Origin: Negativicutes bacterium
Lineage (GTDB): Bacteria > Bacillota_C > Negativicutes > Sporomusales_B > JARLHX01
Direction: 5' to 3'
Assembly (NCBI GenBank): GCA_031292035.1
Contig: JARLHX010000127.1
Span: 1 to 64,000 of the forward strand
DNA: 64,000 nt
The position numbers and the translations under genes were made by a program. Each line of letters opens with the position of its first letter. Position 1 is the first letter of the stretch. The notes under the pieces are model-generated. The model ran no database searches. It had not been told where the DNA came from and saw nothing but the letters and a program-made list of their open reading frames with translations. Shown here piece after piece: positions 16,771-25,683 of the stretch.

Positions 16771-17955
16771 ATGACAAAAGCGTTGACCGGTATACGGGTG
16801 CTGGATGCTTCCCGGGTGCTCACCGGGCCTTACTGTTCGATGGTGCTCGCTGATCTCGGGGCAGATGTGATCAAGGTAGAAGTTCCCGGCCGGGGCGACG
16901 ACACTAGGTTGTTCGGGCCTTTCGCCAACGGCGAGAGTGGCTATTTCATGACCCTCAACCGCAACAAACGGGGGATTACCCTGGACCTGCGCAAACCGGA
17001 GGGACAGGCAGTTTTTAAAGATCTGGTCAAAACGTCTGATGTTATGCTGGAGAACTTCGCCACCGGCACAATGGAGAAATGGGGCTTGGGCTACAGCGAT
17101 CTGTCTGCCATCAATCCGCGGCTGGTTTATGCTTCGATCACCGGTTTTGGCCAATTCGGCCCAAACGCCCATCGGGTGGCGTTTGACGCCATTGCCCAGG
17201 CGGTGGGCGGCCTGATGAGCATCAACGGTTATCCCGATGGCCCGCCGACCCGTCTTGGCGTATCACTTGGCGACATTAACGCCGGCAATTTCATGGTCTC
17301 CGGCATCCTGGCGGCGCTTTTCCAGCGGGAGCGGTCCGGGCAGGGGCAGCGGATCGATATTTCGATGCAGGACTGTATTGTCGCCATCCTGGAAAATGCC
17401 GTGACCCGCTACACAATCGACAAGGAAGTGCCGCAGCGCCTCGGCAGTGCTCATGCCAGCGTCGCTCCCTATGATGTATTTTCTGCGTCTGACGGCTATG
17501 TTATCATCGCTTGCGCCAATGAAGCTACCTGGCAGAGGCTGTGCAAAGCCATGCAGCAGGAAGAACTGATCACCAATGAACTCTTTGCTCTCAACCCCAA
17601 ACGGGCCAAGAACATTACCGCCCTATCGGCGATCATCAATCAATGGTCCAGTCAGTTCAGCGTCGAGGAGCTGCTGGCCATCCTGGAGGCCAATTCGGTG
17701 CCGGGAGGGCCTATTTTGACCATCGACAAGGTGGTCAATGATCCTCATATCCAGGCCCGCAACATGATGGTCGAAGTCGATCATCCAATCGCCGGCAAGG
17801 TGGTACTTCCCGGCAACCCGATCAAACTCTCGGACTCCTCTGACAGTATCGACATGCCGCCGCCGACTCTGGGGCAGCACACCGAAGAGGTGTTGGCCGG
17901 CATCGGCTATTCTGCACAAAAAATCACCGCCCTGAGGGCGGCGAAGATCATCTGA
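16771..17955 (+). CDS. Class III (CaiB/BaiF, formyl-CoA transferase family) CoA transferase
   Basis: The 394-residue protein has the family hallmarks: R-V-L-D-A-S-R-V-L-T-G-P-Y at the N terminus, L-G-A-D-V-I-K-V-E, L-N-R-N-K-R-G-I-T-L-D-L, and the catalytic Asp in S-L-G-D-I-N-A-G (about residue 168). It moves CoA between carboxylic acids; the substrates cannot be read. Start choice: an earlier in-frame ATG at 16762 sits directly on the GGAGG box, so ATG 16771, 10 bases after it, is used. It is followed 34 bases later by a DMT-type exporter, possibly for the acid it handles. Confidence 0.92.
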   Translation: MTKALTGIRVLDASRVLTGPYCSMVLADLGADVIKVEVPGRGDDTRLFGPFANGESGYFMTLNRNKRGITLDLRKPEGQAVFKDLVKTSDVMLENFATGTMEKWGLGYSDLSAINPRLVYASITGFGQFGPNAHRVAFDAIAQAVGGLMSINGYPDGPPTRLGVSLGDINAGNFMVSGILAALFQRERSGQGQRIDISMQDCIVAILENAVTRYTIDKEVPQRLGSAHASVAPYDVFSASDGYVIIACANEATWQRLCKAMQQEELITNELFALNPKRAKNITALSAIINQWSSQFSVEELLAILEANSVPGGPILTIDKVVNDPHIQARNMMVEVDHPIAGKVVLPGNPIKLSDSSDSIDMPPPTLGQHTEEVLAGIGYSAQKITALRAAKII

Positions 17956-17989
17956 TTCGGGGTTTTCCAGGCAGAAAGGGGCAGGCTCA

Positions 17990-18853
17990 TTGGATTTTCA
18001 TCACAGCTCCGGCCGATCGGAGCACTTTCGGGCCATTGTTTTTCTCATCTTTACAGCGATATTATGGAGCACCGGCGGTATGCTCGTCAAATCGGTGGAC
18101 TGGCATCCGCTGGCCATTGCCGGCGCCAGAAGCGGCATTGCCGCTGTGGTGATCTGGGCAGCCTTTCATAAGTCGCCGCTGACCTTTAACCGGTCTCAGT
18201 TGACCGGGGCGCTGGCATATACCGCCACAGTCATCCTTTTTGTCGCCGCCACCAAGCTGACCACTGCCGCCAACGCCATTCTGCTGCAGTATACAGCCCC
18301 GGTTTGGGTCGCCATTCTCGGGGCCTGGCTGTTGAAAGAAAAAGCGACTCTTCAGGACTGGGTGACCATCGCCGTCGTTCTCGGCGGGATGGTGCTGTTT
18401 TTTCTCGACAAGGTGTCGGCCGGCGGGACACTGGGCAATATTATGGCGGTCGCCAGCGGCTTCACCCTGGCGCTGATGGCGGTATCGATGCGTCGCCAGA
18501 AGGAGGGCTCCCCCTTTGGGTCGATTCTGCTGGGCAATGTGTTGACCTTTTTGATCGGGTTGCCGGTGATTCTGACTTCCTCGCCAGCGCCGGGCGGCTG
18601 GACCGGACTGATTCTGCTCGGCGTTTTCCAGCTCGGCCTGTCCTATGTCCTCTATTCGGTAGCCATCAAGCATGTCAAAGCCCTTGAGGCAACCATCATC
18701 ACCGTGATCGAGCCTATCTTGAATCCGCTGTGGGTTTTTTTGCTGCTGGGGGAGGTTCCGGGCCCGTGGGCGCTCATCGGCGGGCTCGTTATCCTGGCCG
18801 CTCTTACCGGCAGATACGTCTGGCCGGCCTTGCGGTCGGGGCAGGAGTCTTAG
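17990..18853 (+). CDS. EamA/DMT-superfamily transporter
   Basis: The 287-residue membrane protein has two EamA repeats and about ten hydrophobic segments. Typical stretches are A-I-L-W-S-T-G-G in the first helix, the L-Q-Y-T-A-P-V-W-V motif near residue 103, and the second-repeat V-I-E-P-I-L-N-P-L-W-V. The family exports amino acids and other metabolites. The start is TTG 17990 after AAAGGGG. It is probably cotranscribed with the CoA transferase. Its 3' end overlaps the convergent HAD gene by 4 bases. Confidence 0.88.
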   Translation: MDFHHSSGRSEHFRAIVFLIFTAILWSTGGMLVKSVDWHPLAIAGARSGIAAVVIWAAFHKSPLTFNRSQLTGALAYTATVILFVAATKLTTAANAILLQYTAPVWVAILGAWLLKEKATLQDWVTIAVVLGGMVLFFLDKVSAGGTLGNIMAVASGFTLALMAVSMRRQKEGSPFGSILLGNVLTFLIGLPVILTSSPAPGGWTGLILLGVFQLGLSYVLYSVAIKHVKALEATIITVIEPILNPLWVFLLLGEVPGPWALIGGLVILAALTGRYVWPALRSGQES

Positions 18854-19539
18854 ACTGCTGAGGCCAGTTTTTGGATGAATTCGACCGGACCAGGCAGCGT
18901 TTCCACCGCCCACCAGGGTGTGTGGGCGCTCAGTTCCTCGCAGGAAAAGCGACCTGTTGCCACCGCTACCGTCCGGGCGCCGATTTCTTTGCCAACTCGG
19001 ATATCGTTGGGGGTGTCGCCGATGATGTATATATCGGTCAGCGGTACGGCGGGATATTTGCTGCGCAACCCGGCCAGTGCCTTGGCGGCTATTTCCGAAC
19101 GGTCGAAACAGCTGTCGCCGAAGGCACTGATGGAAAAATCAAAATAGTGGTCGATTTCGTAGCAAGAAAGCTTGGCTTTGGCCCCAGTGACGGTATTGCC
19201 GGTGAGGAGCAGTGAAACATACTCCGGGTCGGGGGCCAAATAGGCCAGAATTTCAGCGACCGGCGGAATGGTGTAACCTTGCTTTTTCGCCAGATGGCGC
19301 TGCAGCAGTTCTTCGTATAGCTGTACCAGGGCGGTGATCTCGTTCTCTGCGGCCGGCCTTCCGGTGAGGCGGCGGATGATCTCTGACGAAATATAGCAGT
19401 CGGTCATCCCCGCTGTGGTGATTTTGTCAAAGTCGGGCTGCCGGCCATAGAGCTTCTCGGTTGCTTCTACGAATGCATAGAGGCCGGCTTTGCCGGTTCT
19501 GACCAATGTGCCGTCGATGTCCCAAAAAAGTACTTTCAT
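18850..19539 (-). CDS. HAD-superfamily hydrolase (phosphatase-like)
   Basis: The 229-residue protein starts with F-W-D-I-D-G-T-L, so nucleophile Asp7 and general acid Asp9 are present. Motif II is L-L-T-G-N-T and motif IV is I-I-G-D-T-P-N-D. The cap is alpha-helical, as in phosphoglycolate-phosphatase-like members. The substrate is unknown. AAAGGAG lies 5 bases before ATG 19539. It converges on the DMT gene and shares 4 bases of coding end with it, leaving no room for a terminator between them. Confidence 0.9.
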   Translation of the reverse strand: MKVLFWDIDGTLVRTGKAGLYAFVEATEKLYGRQPDFDKITTAGMTDCYISSEIIRRLTGRPAAENEITALVQLYEELLQRHLAKKQGYTIPPVAEILAYLAPDPEYVSLLLTGNTVTGAKAKLSCYEIDHYFDFSISAFGDSCFDRSEIAAKALAGLRSKYPAVPLTDIYIIGDTPNDIRVGKEIGARTVAVATGRFSCEELSAHTPWWAVETLPGPVEFIQKLASAV

Positions 19540-19635
19540 GTCAATCTCCTTTGTTGAAAAACGATATTATTATTATAGCAGACCAGGCGCCATATACAGT
19601 CGATTTTCTTGCGCGACTTTTTCTGGCGGTCTGAC

Positions 19636-19671
19636 AAAAACGAAACCGGTGCAGCAGAGGCTGAACCGGTT
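19636..19671 (-). terminator. Probable terminator of the gene at 19685-20782
   Basis: AACCGGT and ACCGGTT arms surround a 14-base loop, and the minus strand continues TTTCGTTTTTG. It lies just past the stop codon. Confidence 0.55.
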
Positions 19672-19684
19672 ATTTCAGTTAACC

Positions 19685-20782
19685 CTAGAGTTGTTGGCAG
19701 GCGACTTTCATGGTTCGGACTTTCTCGCGGGGGGCTTTTTCCCACCAGTCGGGGAAAATCGGTTGTATCGGGCTGAACGCGCCGCTGGTCTTGACCGAGT
19801 ATTCGGCGCTTAGCAAATGGAACGCCTCAAAGGCGGTGCGGCATGCGGTGGCGTCGATGATTTCCTGCCGGTTGGCACGCAGACTGAACAGGTACTCCTG
19901 GTCCTGCCACTTGTCGAAGAGGCCATGAATGTAAAGGGTATTCAGCGTCGGGATGCCGGCGTACAGGAGGCTGGCGATGATGACAGCCGTTCCGGCCAAG
20001 GCTTCGCTGTACTGTTTTTGCAGTTCGAAGGAGGACTTTTCATTGTAGGTTATATTGCCGGCAGGGGTGACAACCACGGTATTGGGTGGGATGACGGTGG
20101 GCTCAGGCAGATGCATGGTTATCATCGGCTCGTCATAAAAATCAATGGTACAGCGCATGAAAAACGGCAGCTTGATAGCCTGCAATATTTCTTCGAGTCG
20201 CTCGAACACGGTGTTCGGATCGCCGTTCAGCAGCTTTTGTATCTTATCGACCCGAGCTTCTTCTGCCTCCATGAAGGCTTTGTAGGCGTTTTCTATGTTA
20301 TCTTTCGCCTCTTTAACCAATGTATCAATCTGCGTCCGAGCGGCAGCCAGCGCTTGGCTGATTTTTCGCTGCCGGGCGCGAAGGTCGGTATGCAGGGAAA
20401 AAGCGCAGGCGACCAGTCCGGCCGCACCGAGAATCGGGACGAAGGTATCCCGGAAGGCCAGGCTGACGATGACACAAACCAGTCCAAGGAGGAGCTGGGT
20501 GATAATTGGTGCATAATAGCGATTGACTACTTTCAGGCGGGCTTCAGTCAGCAGATAGCTGTAGTCAGGGATGACCGGGGCGGTGTATTCCTTGCGGATC
20601 AGCCCGGGGGTGTAGTCAACAGGTGAGAAACTAAAAACGCCTAGTTTGCGAAAGGCTTCTTCCAGTTCCTCGCTTTTCCGCTGTTCGCGCTGATAGCGCT
20701 TGAGACGTTCTCGGTCAATTTCATCGCGAATATCGGCTTGAACCTTCACGACGTCTTCTTTGCCGGATGATCGGGCGGCCAT
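19685..20782 (-). CDS. Membrane protein of unknown function with coiled coils
   Basis: The 365-residue protein has a highly charged N-terminal helix (Asp/Glu/Arg/Lys, about residues 10-45). A pair of hydrophobic segments follows at about 93-130 (I-I-T-Q-L-L-L-G-L-V-C-V-I-V), then a long predicted coiled coil (about 135-200), then a soluble C-terminal domain with a V-I-P-P-N-T-V-V-V-T-P-A-G turn and a Trp/Pro-rich tail. I do not recognise the family. It could be a cytoplasmic-facing membrane scaffold, but no neighbour informs this. It is monocistronic. Confidence 0.7.
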   Translation of the reverse strand: MAARSSGKEDVVKVQADIRDEIDRERLKRYQREQRKSEELEEAFRKLGVFSFSPVDYTPGLIRKEYTAPVIPDYSYLLTEARLKVVNRYYAPIITQLLLGLVCVIVSLAFRDTFVPILGAAGLVACAFSLHTDLRARQRKISQALAAARTQIDTLVKEAKDNIENAYKAFMEAEEARVDKIQKLLNGDPNTVFERLEEILQAIKLPFFMRCTIDFYDEPMITMHLPEPTVIPPNTVVVTPAGNITYNEKSSFELQKQYSEALAGTAVIIASLLYAGIPTLNTLYIHGLFDKWQDQEYLFSLRANRQEIIDATACRTAFEAFHLLSAEYSVKTSGAFSPIQPIFPDWWEKAPREKVRTMKVACQQL

Positions 20783-21042
20783 CTTGTTGCCTCCAATGCG
20801 AATAATGTATAGTGGGTAGGTGCTTTGGGACAGGGGACTCGGACGATCAGACCAGGTTCTTAAAGATAAAGGTTCGGCAAAAATTGCAAATTACCTTTTT
20901 CTGCAACCTGTTGGCAAAGGGACGGCATCTGGCGGGGAGAGGGAAAACGGGCTGTGGCGCGGAATATATAGACAGATAAAAGGGCTGGCGCATACCGGTG
21001 AATAAGGCCGTGGGCCTGGATTTTCCGTGGGGAGGAATGACC
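20783..21042. other. Intergenic region before the alpha/beta hydrolase gene
   Basis: This is about 260 bases between divergent genes. I see no convincing promoter pair, hairpin or small gene, only the GGGGAGGA ribosome site at its right end. Confidence 0.4.
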
Positions 21043-21819
21043 ATGAAATACCATGAATGGATAAAAAGCAGAGGTAAAAGATTGTCTGTGATGCTCCACA
21101 AGCCGGAGGCGCTGTCGCCTGAAACTCCGGTAGTCATTTGCTGTCACGGATTCACCGGCGAAAAGGTCGGGGCCAATCAACTGATGCTCAATATCGCCAA
21201 GGGGATCGAGACCGATCGGGTGGTGGTTCGGTTTGATTTTGCCGGATCGGGAGAGAGCGAGGGCGAATTTGCCTCTGACACCACGGTGAAAGGCTGGCGG
21301 GAAGATCTTGCCAGTGTCGTTGACTGGGTCAAGTCGCAGCCCGAGCTGGCCAGCTCGCCGGTTTTTCTCCTCGGCCACAGTCTGGGCGGTTTGATTGTTC
21401 TCCTCTATAGCCAGCAGGGTATTGCCGGCCGTGTCGCGCTGGCACCGGTTACCCGGCCTATCGCCAACTTTCGCGATATCTTGGGGGAAGATTTATGGAA
21501 GCAGGCGGAGCGCAAGCTGACTATCGCCAACTTTTACAACAAAGCCTTTTCGTTGGAGGCGGGATTTGTCGACGATCTTTTAACTGGCGAGTATAATCCC
21601 TTGGAGTCGGCTGCAGGTTATCCTGAACCTTTGCTGATTATTCACGGCAACAACGACGTTGCTGTGCCAATATCCGGCTCGGAAGAACTTTTTCGCCGCT
21701 ATGCCGGGGCAAAGGACATGGCGGTCATGACCGCCGACCACGTATTTTCAGGGCAGCACGCCGAACTTGCAGCCCGGGTCGATGCCTGGCTTTCCCGACA
21801 GATAAAAATCAGGCCGTAA
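21043..21819 (+). CDS. Alpha/beta hydrolase (serine esterase/thioesterase-like)
   Basis: The 258-residue protein has a full alpha/beta-hydrolase triad: nucleophile Ser113 in G-H-S-L-G-G, Asp205 in H-G-N-N-D-V-A-V-P, and His233 in T-A-D-H-V-F-S. An oxyanion-type C-H-G-F-T-G-E loop lies near residue 35. There is no signal peptide. Similar proteins include cinnamoyl-ester-hydrolase-like esterases, but the substrate is unknown. Start: the frame is open from 20998; ATG 21043 lies 6-7 bases after GGGGAGGA, whereas ATG 21037 abuts it. A nitrilase gene follows 45 bases later. Confidence 0.9.
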   Translation: MKYHEWIKSRGKRLSVMLHKPEALSPETPVVICCHGFTGEKVGANQLMLNIAKGIETDRVVVRFDFAGSGESEGEFASDTTVKGWREDLASVVDWVKSQPELASSPVFLLGHSLGGLIVLLYSQQGIAGRVALAPVTRPIANFRDILGEDLWKQAERKLTIANFYNKAFSLEAGFVDDLLTGEYNPLESAAGYPEPLLIIHGNNDVAVPISGSEELFRRYAGAKDMAVMTADHVFSGQHAELAARVDAWLSRQIKIRP

Positions 21820-21864
21820 ACAGATACCTGGCCGGCAAGGTCAACCTGAATAGGGGGAAGAACG

Positions 21865-22644
21865 ATGAAAGTGGCACTGCTGCAAATGGATATTGTCCTC
21901 GGCGATGTCGCCGCCAACCGGGCTAAGGGGCAGACAATGATCGCCGAGGGTCTGAGCCGGGGGGCCGAATTATTGGTATTGCCTGAACTGTGGACCACAG
22001 GCTACCAATTGGCCGATATTCACCGTCTGGGTGAGCCGGAAGACGGACCGACGCTGACCATGCTCAGACAGATCGCACGCCAGAATAAGGTGGAGATGAT
22101 TTCCGGCTCGATTGCCGAGACGGACGGCGGCCGAGTCTACAACACGGTTTACGCCATCGGCAGGGATGGGGCCATTCTGGCCAAGTACCGCAAGATTCAC
22201 CTGATTGGGCTGATGGATGAGGAAAAGTATATCAGTCCTGGTGACGCCAAGGCCGTATTTCCGATGAGTTTCGGCCTGGCCGGGATGATTATCTGCTATG
22301 ATCTGCGCTTTACCGAGCTGGCCCGGGTAATGGCCCTGGCGGGATGCCAGACCCTCTTCGTGCCTGCCGAATGGCCGGCTGTTCGCGGTCAGCACTGGCT
22401 GGCACTCAATATCGCCCGCGCGATTGAAAATCAATCCTTTGTCATTGCTGTCAACCGGGTGGGAAAAGACAGGAGCAATACATTTTTTGGCCATTCATTG
22501 ATTATCAATCCCTGGGGCGAAGTGGTGGCTGAGGGATCGGAAACGGCTGAAGAAGTGGTCATGGCTGATGTTGATTTTGCTGCCGGGGCGGATATTCGGC
22601 TCCGGATGCCGGTGTTTGCCGATCGCCGTCCTCAGTATTATTAA
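21865..22644 (+). CDS. Carbon-nitrogen hydrolase (nitrilase superfamily, omega-amidase-like)
   Basis: The 259-residue protein has the nitrilase triad: Glu41 in L-P-E-L-W, Lys110 in K-Y-R-K-I-H-L, and Cys144 in I-I-C-Y-D-L-R-F. The C-Y-D-L-R-F form is common in omega-amidases and the MtnU/YafV group, which hydrolyse alpha-keto acid amides arising from glutamine transamination. It should release ammonia from an amide. It is probably cotranscribed with the upstream hydrolase and is followed by a strong terminator. Confidence 0.9.
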   Translation: MKVALLQMDIVLGDVAANRAKGQTMIAEGLSRGAELLVLPELWTTGYQLADIHRLGEPEDGPTLTMLRQIARQNKVEMISGSIAETDGGRVYNTVYAIGRDGAILAKYRKIHLIGLMDEEKYISPGDAKAVFPMSFGLAGMIICYDLRFTELARVMALAGCQTLFVPAEWPAVRGQHWLALNIARAIENQSFVIAVNRVGKDRSNTFFGHSLIINPWGEVVAEGSETAEEVVMADVDFAAGADIRLRMPVFADRRPQYY

Positions 22645-22667
22645 GGATAACTGGCTGACTCAAAGCC

Positions 22668-22701
22668 AAATCCCCTTGCCAGGAGGCAGGGGGATTTTTT
22701 G
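22668..22701 (+). terminator. Terminator after the nitrilase gene
   Basis: AAATCCCC-TTGCC and GGCA-GGGGGATTT form a long stem with a 4-base loop, followed by TTTTTG. Confidence 0.88.
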
Positions 22702-22812
22702 CGTTAAGGCGCCAGGGAGCAGGCACTGTTGGCCGGTATCATTTTAACCGGAACAAACCTTTGCCATAAACATAAAATAAAGTAGAACAATAGGATGGAG
22801 GGAGTGGGTCAA

Positions 22813-23361
22813 TTGGCGGAAAAGGTGCAAGATGACAGGTGTGAAGCCCCGCCTTATATGATAAACATTACTGATCCGGTATTCCAGTCGATGCAGGGAA
22901 ACTATTTTTTGGGGCAGACAAGATTACTGGTCTTCGGGGACGGGTCGCATACCTGGGGGGCGTTGGTCAATCCTCCTGATTCACAGGTAAATCTCAGTAT
23001 CGATAACTTTTCGGTATCCAATTATTCTACTTACCCGTTTGTGGCTCAAATCTGGTTTAACGGAATGGTGCAATGTCCCTTTGTGCTGTCAGACAAAGTA
23101 AGCGCTGCCAATACCGCATTGCAGCCTGTGCCCAAACCGCGGGTTCAGCTGCAGTTCGCGGAGTCGGTGGCTGTCCGTCCCGCGGGTGGGGTAAATCCGC
23201 TGAACCAGATTGTTTCGCCCCGTTCGACGGTGGTTGATGACAAGGGAGGAAAATTTATCCTTCCGCCGGGCGGATCCTTTCTCATCTTCCTGGTTCCGCC
23301 AGGTGCATGTATGGTGAGGGCCAGGATCGGATTCGGCTGGTGGGAGACCCAGGTCTGCTGA
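22813..23361 (+). CDS. Hypothetical protein, possibly DUF6143-like
   Basis: The product has about 182 residues, is beta-rich and Pro/Gly-rich, with no membrane segment. It contains Q-G-N-Y-F-L-G-Q-T near the N terminus, then V-N-L-S-I-D-N-F-S-V-S and A-Q-I-W-F-N-G, and ends G-F-G-W-W-E-T-Q-V-C. The layout recalls DUF6143 proteins of spore formers, but I hold that assignment loosely. Start: the frame is open from ATG 22795, but the strong box GGAGGGAG lies inside it, 8 bases before TTG 22813, so TTG is preferred. Confidence 0.65.
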   Translation: MAEKVQDDRCEAPPYMINITDPVFQSMQGNYFLGQTRLLVFGDGSHTWGALVNPPDSQVNLSIDNFSVSNYSTYPFVAQIWFNGMVQCPFVLSDKVSAANTALQPVPKPRVQLQFAESVAVRPAGGVNPLNQIVSPRSTVVDDKGGKFILPPGGSFLIFLVPPGACMVRARIGFGWWETQVC

Positions 23362-23423
23362 CAGACGGCAACAGGCAGAGCAAAGCCCTCCAAGCTTGAA
23401 AAACGCTCGGAGGGCCAGTGTGT

Positions 23424-24968
23424 TTATGGGCGATGTTGTTCTTCCCAGCGGCGGGCTGCCCGCCTGAATTTTCGGAGGGTCCGGTCATAGTCGCGGCGAA
23501 CGTCCCGGACGGTGCGGGCCGACCAGCCAAACAAAATGCCGGCATCCCGGTAGAGCACCCGGCTGGCCTGGGTATTCAGCCAGCCGCTCAGGGATTGGGT
23601 CAGGATTTGCGTGTCGCGATAAGAGCCGAGAAAGTCTTGCAATCCTTTTAAGCGGGCCAGCAATATTCTGGTTTTTCGGTCTTTGAGCGGCAGCCTTTCC
23701 AGTGTGTAACGCAATTTTTTTCCGAGAATACGCAGTTGGTGTAATCCGGTTAAGTCGGTGAAAGCCAATTCCTTGGACAGTTTGCGCATGTCACTGAGCC
23801 GAGCGCTCAGGCGAGAGATGGAAAAATCGTTCCAGGGAAGTAGCGCGGCGGCAGGCAAAAAAGCATCGCCAGCCAGCCAGGCCCAAAAGCCAAGGAGGAG
23901 ATGGGTAGACTGTCCCTGGCCCAGGCTGTCAGCCAGGGCGGTAGACTGGGCGCTGCGTTCGGTCTGCAGCATGAGTTCCAGCCAAGGCGGCGGGGTCAGC
24001 GTCAGGCTGCCGTCAGCAATGATTTCTTGCCAACAATCGAGAACCACGTCGGTTTCCCGTAGCGAGTTGGTGGTTTGGCTCCAGTTCTGCAACTGGGTTT
24101 GCCAGTTTTCGCAGCCTGCCGGTTCGAGCAGCGGTTTAGCGAAGGACAGGAGGGAGCGGAGCCGGCGGATTTGGATCCGGAGTTGATGGAAGGACTCATG
24201 GTCATTGGCGTTTTGGAGAAATACTTCTTGGGCCGTAAATATCTGGTGAAGCTGGTCGGTGAGGAGCTCTCTAAAAACTTGGCCGGCGGTGGTCGCAGTA
24301 TTCCAATGTGTCTGCCGCTCGGTGAAGGAGCTGCTTTCTTCCAGCCCGGCCAGACACAAGCCGCGAAAAAATTTGCTGCGCGGTTCGACTGTTAGGGGGA
24401 AGAGGCGGGAGAGTTCTGTGCCGATGGCGAGAAGGGAGGCCGGGTTCCCGGTCTTTAGTTCCAATTCGATTTCGGCGAAGGCTTCCTGCCGTTCGCCGGC
24501 AATCAGCAGGCCCTGGTCGATCGCCAATTCGATCTGGCTACCGTCAGGGGCGGCAAATTGAGTTTTGCGACGGTCGAATATGGAGCGAAATAGCGGCGCC
24601 AACGGGCTGTCGCCCAAAAGCTGAGTCAGTAGCGGACCTGCCTCGGTCGCTTGAAAGGGTTCGATCGATGGCTGGGGTTCGGCGATTACGACATTCCATT
24701 CCTGGCGCCGGTGAAGCCCCCCTGCTGACGAACCACCGGCTTTAACGGTGGCGATCCACTGATTGTCTTCCTTACGGATGCGGAAAGCCACGCCGGCTTG
24801 GAGCAAAGCATGGTCCGAAGTGTCGTAATAGCAGGCGTCCAGCTGCTCGTCCACAGGCTCTGGGGCGTTGAGGTCGGCGAATATTGGTGCTTTGGCGACA
24901 CTGGTCCAGACCAAAGGGTCGAGCAAGCGGAGTTTGAGTTCCACTTCGGTATGAGTGTTTTCTGGCAT
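23424..24968 (-). CDS. CYTH-CHAD domain protein
   Basis: The 514-residue protein has an N-terminal CYTH (triphosphate tunnel) domain with the E-V-E-L-K motif at residues 8-12 and paired charged beta strands through about 200. A C-terminal CHAD domain (about 225-505) is all-helical with conserved His and basic residues (H-Q-L-R-I-Q-I-R-R-L-R-S and L-H-Q-L-R-I-L-G-K-K-L-R-Y). CHAD domains bind polyphosphate and CYTH domains cleave triphosphates, so a role in polyphosphate or triphosphate metabolism is likely. ATG 24968 follows a GGGGGGA box and comes 4 bases after the sixA stop; a longer start at 24995 is possible. Confidence 0.92.
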   Translation of the reverse strand: MPENTHTEVELKLRLLDPLVWTSVAKAPIFADLNAPEPVDEQLDACYYDTSDHALLQAGVAFRIRKEDNQWIATVKAGGSSAGGLHRRQEWNVVIAEPQPSIEPFQATEAGPLLTQLLGDSPLAPLFRSIFDRRKTQFAAPDGSQIELAIDQGLLIAGERQEAFAEIELELKTGNPASLLAIGTELSRLFPLTVEPRSKFFRGLCLAGLEESSSFTERQTHWNTATTAGQVFRELLTDQLHQIFTAQEVFLQNANDHESFHQLRIQIRRLRSLLSFAKPLLEPAGCENWQTQLQNWSQTTNSLRETDVVLDCWQEIIADGSLTLTPPPWLELMLQTERSAQSTALADSLGQGQSTHLLLGFWAWLAGDAFLPAAALLPWNDFSISRLSARLSDMRKLSKELAFTDLTGLHQLRILGKKLRYTLERLPLKDRKTRILLARLKGLQDFLGSYRDTQILTQSLSGWLNTQASRVLYRDAGILFGWSARTVRDVRRDYDRTLRKFRRAARRWEEQHRP

Positions 24969-24972
24969 CGCT

Positions 24973-25461
24973 TTATCCCCCCCGTTTTGCGGCACCGATA
25001 GCCGTCAGAGTCTTGGGACTGGCATACCATTCCAAAGTGGCGGTATCCCAGGAACGTAAAGTCAGGCCAACGGCGGCACATTTTTTAAAGGGCAGTGCCA
25101 CACCAGTAAGTTGTTTAACCCAGATGCTGAGATGGGGCTCATGCCCAACAATCACAACAATTCCGCTCAGACATTTGCGCCACTCTTCAATCATTTCTTC
25201 CAGGCTGCCGCTATAAATTGCCGGGATTTTTTTGAGTGGCACATCGCCAAGCTCTTTGGCGATAATCGACGCGGTTTGCGATGACCGCAGCGCATGGCTG
25301 GCCCAGATTTCGACTCTGGTTTCGGGCGCGATGAAGTCTATCAACCCCCTGGCCACAGCCCGGGCCTTTTTCCGGCCTTTGGGCACAAGGCTTCGCTCTT
25401 CGTCGGCAAGGGCCGGCGAGCGTTCTTCCGCCTTGGCATGGCGCAGTAAAATTAAATCCAT
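24973..25461 (-). CDS. sixA: SixA-like phosphohistidine phosphatase
   Basis: The 162-residue histidine-phosphatase-superfamily protein has the R-H-A variant of the R-H-G motif (L-L-R-H-A-K-A-E, Arg7-His8) typical of SixA, S-H-A-L-R-S-S-Q-T-A near residue 55, and a second catalytic His in G-H-E-P-H. SixA removes phosphate from phosphohistidine in phosphotransfer proteins. It is the first gene of a tight two-gene operon with the CYTH-CHAD protein, which suggests a link to polyphosphate or nitrogen-PTS signalling. A CGGAGG box precedes the ATG. Confidence 0.9.
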   Translation of the reverse strand: MDLILLRHAKAEERSPALADEERSLVPKGRKKARAVARGLIDFIAPETRVEIWASHALRSSQTASIIAKELGDVPLKKIPAIYSGSLEEMIEEWRKCLSGIVVIVGHEPHLSIWVKQLTGVALPFKKCAAVGLTLRSWDTATLEWYASPKTLTAIGAAKRGG

Positions 25462-25683
25462 TTTTGTCCTCCGGAATGCGTTTTAGTTTCTTTATTATGA
25501 TTCGCGTGATTTGGCGCCTTACCTTCTGGCGCCCTGTAATTTTAACATAGGGACGGGAAAGTGGTTTTCCGGCGCAGGCGGCTTTGCCAATTGAGCGCCA
25601 GACTGACATCTTCCTGGCCCTGGTGGATTTGGAAAATGGATTTTTTCAAGATGAGTTTGCAGTGAAGGAGAGGGGGAGATTTC

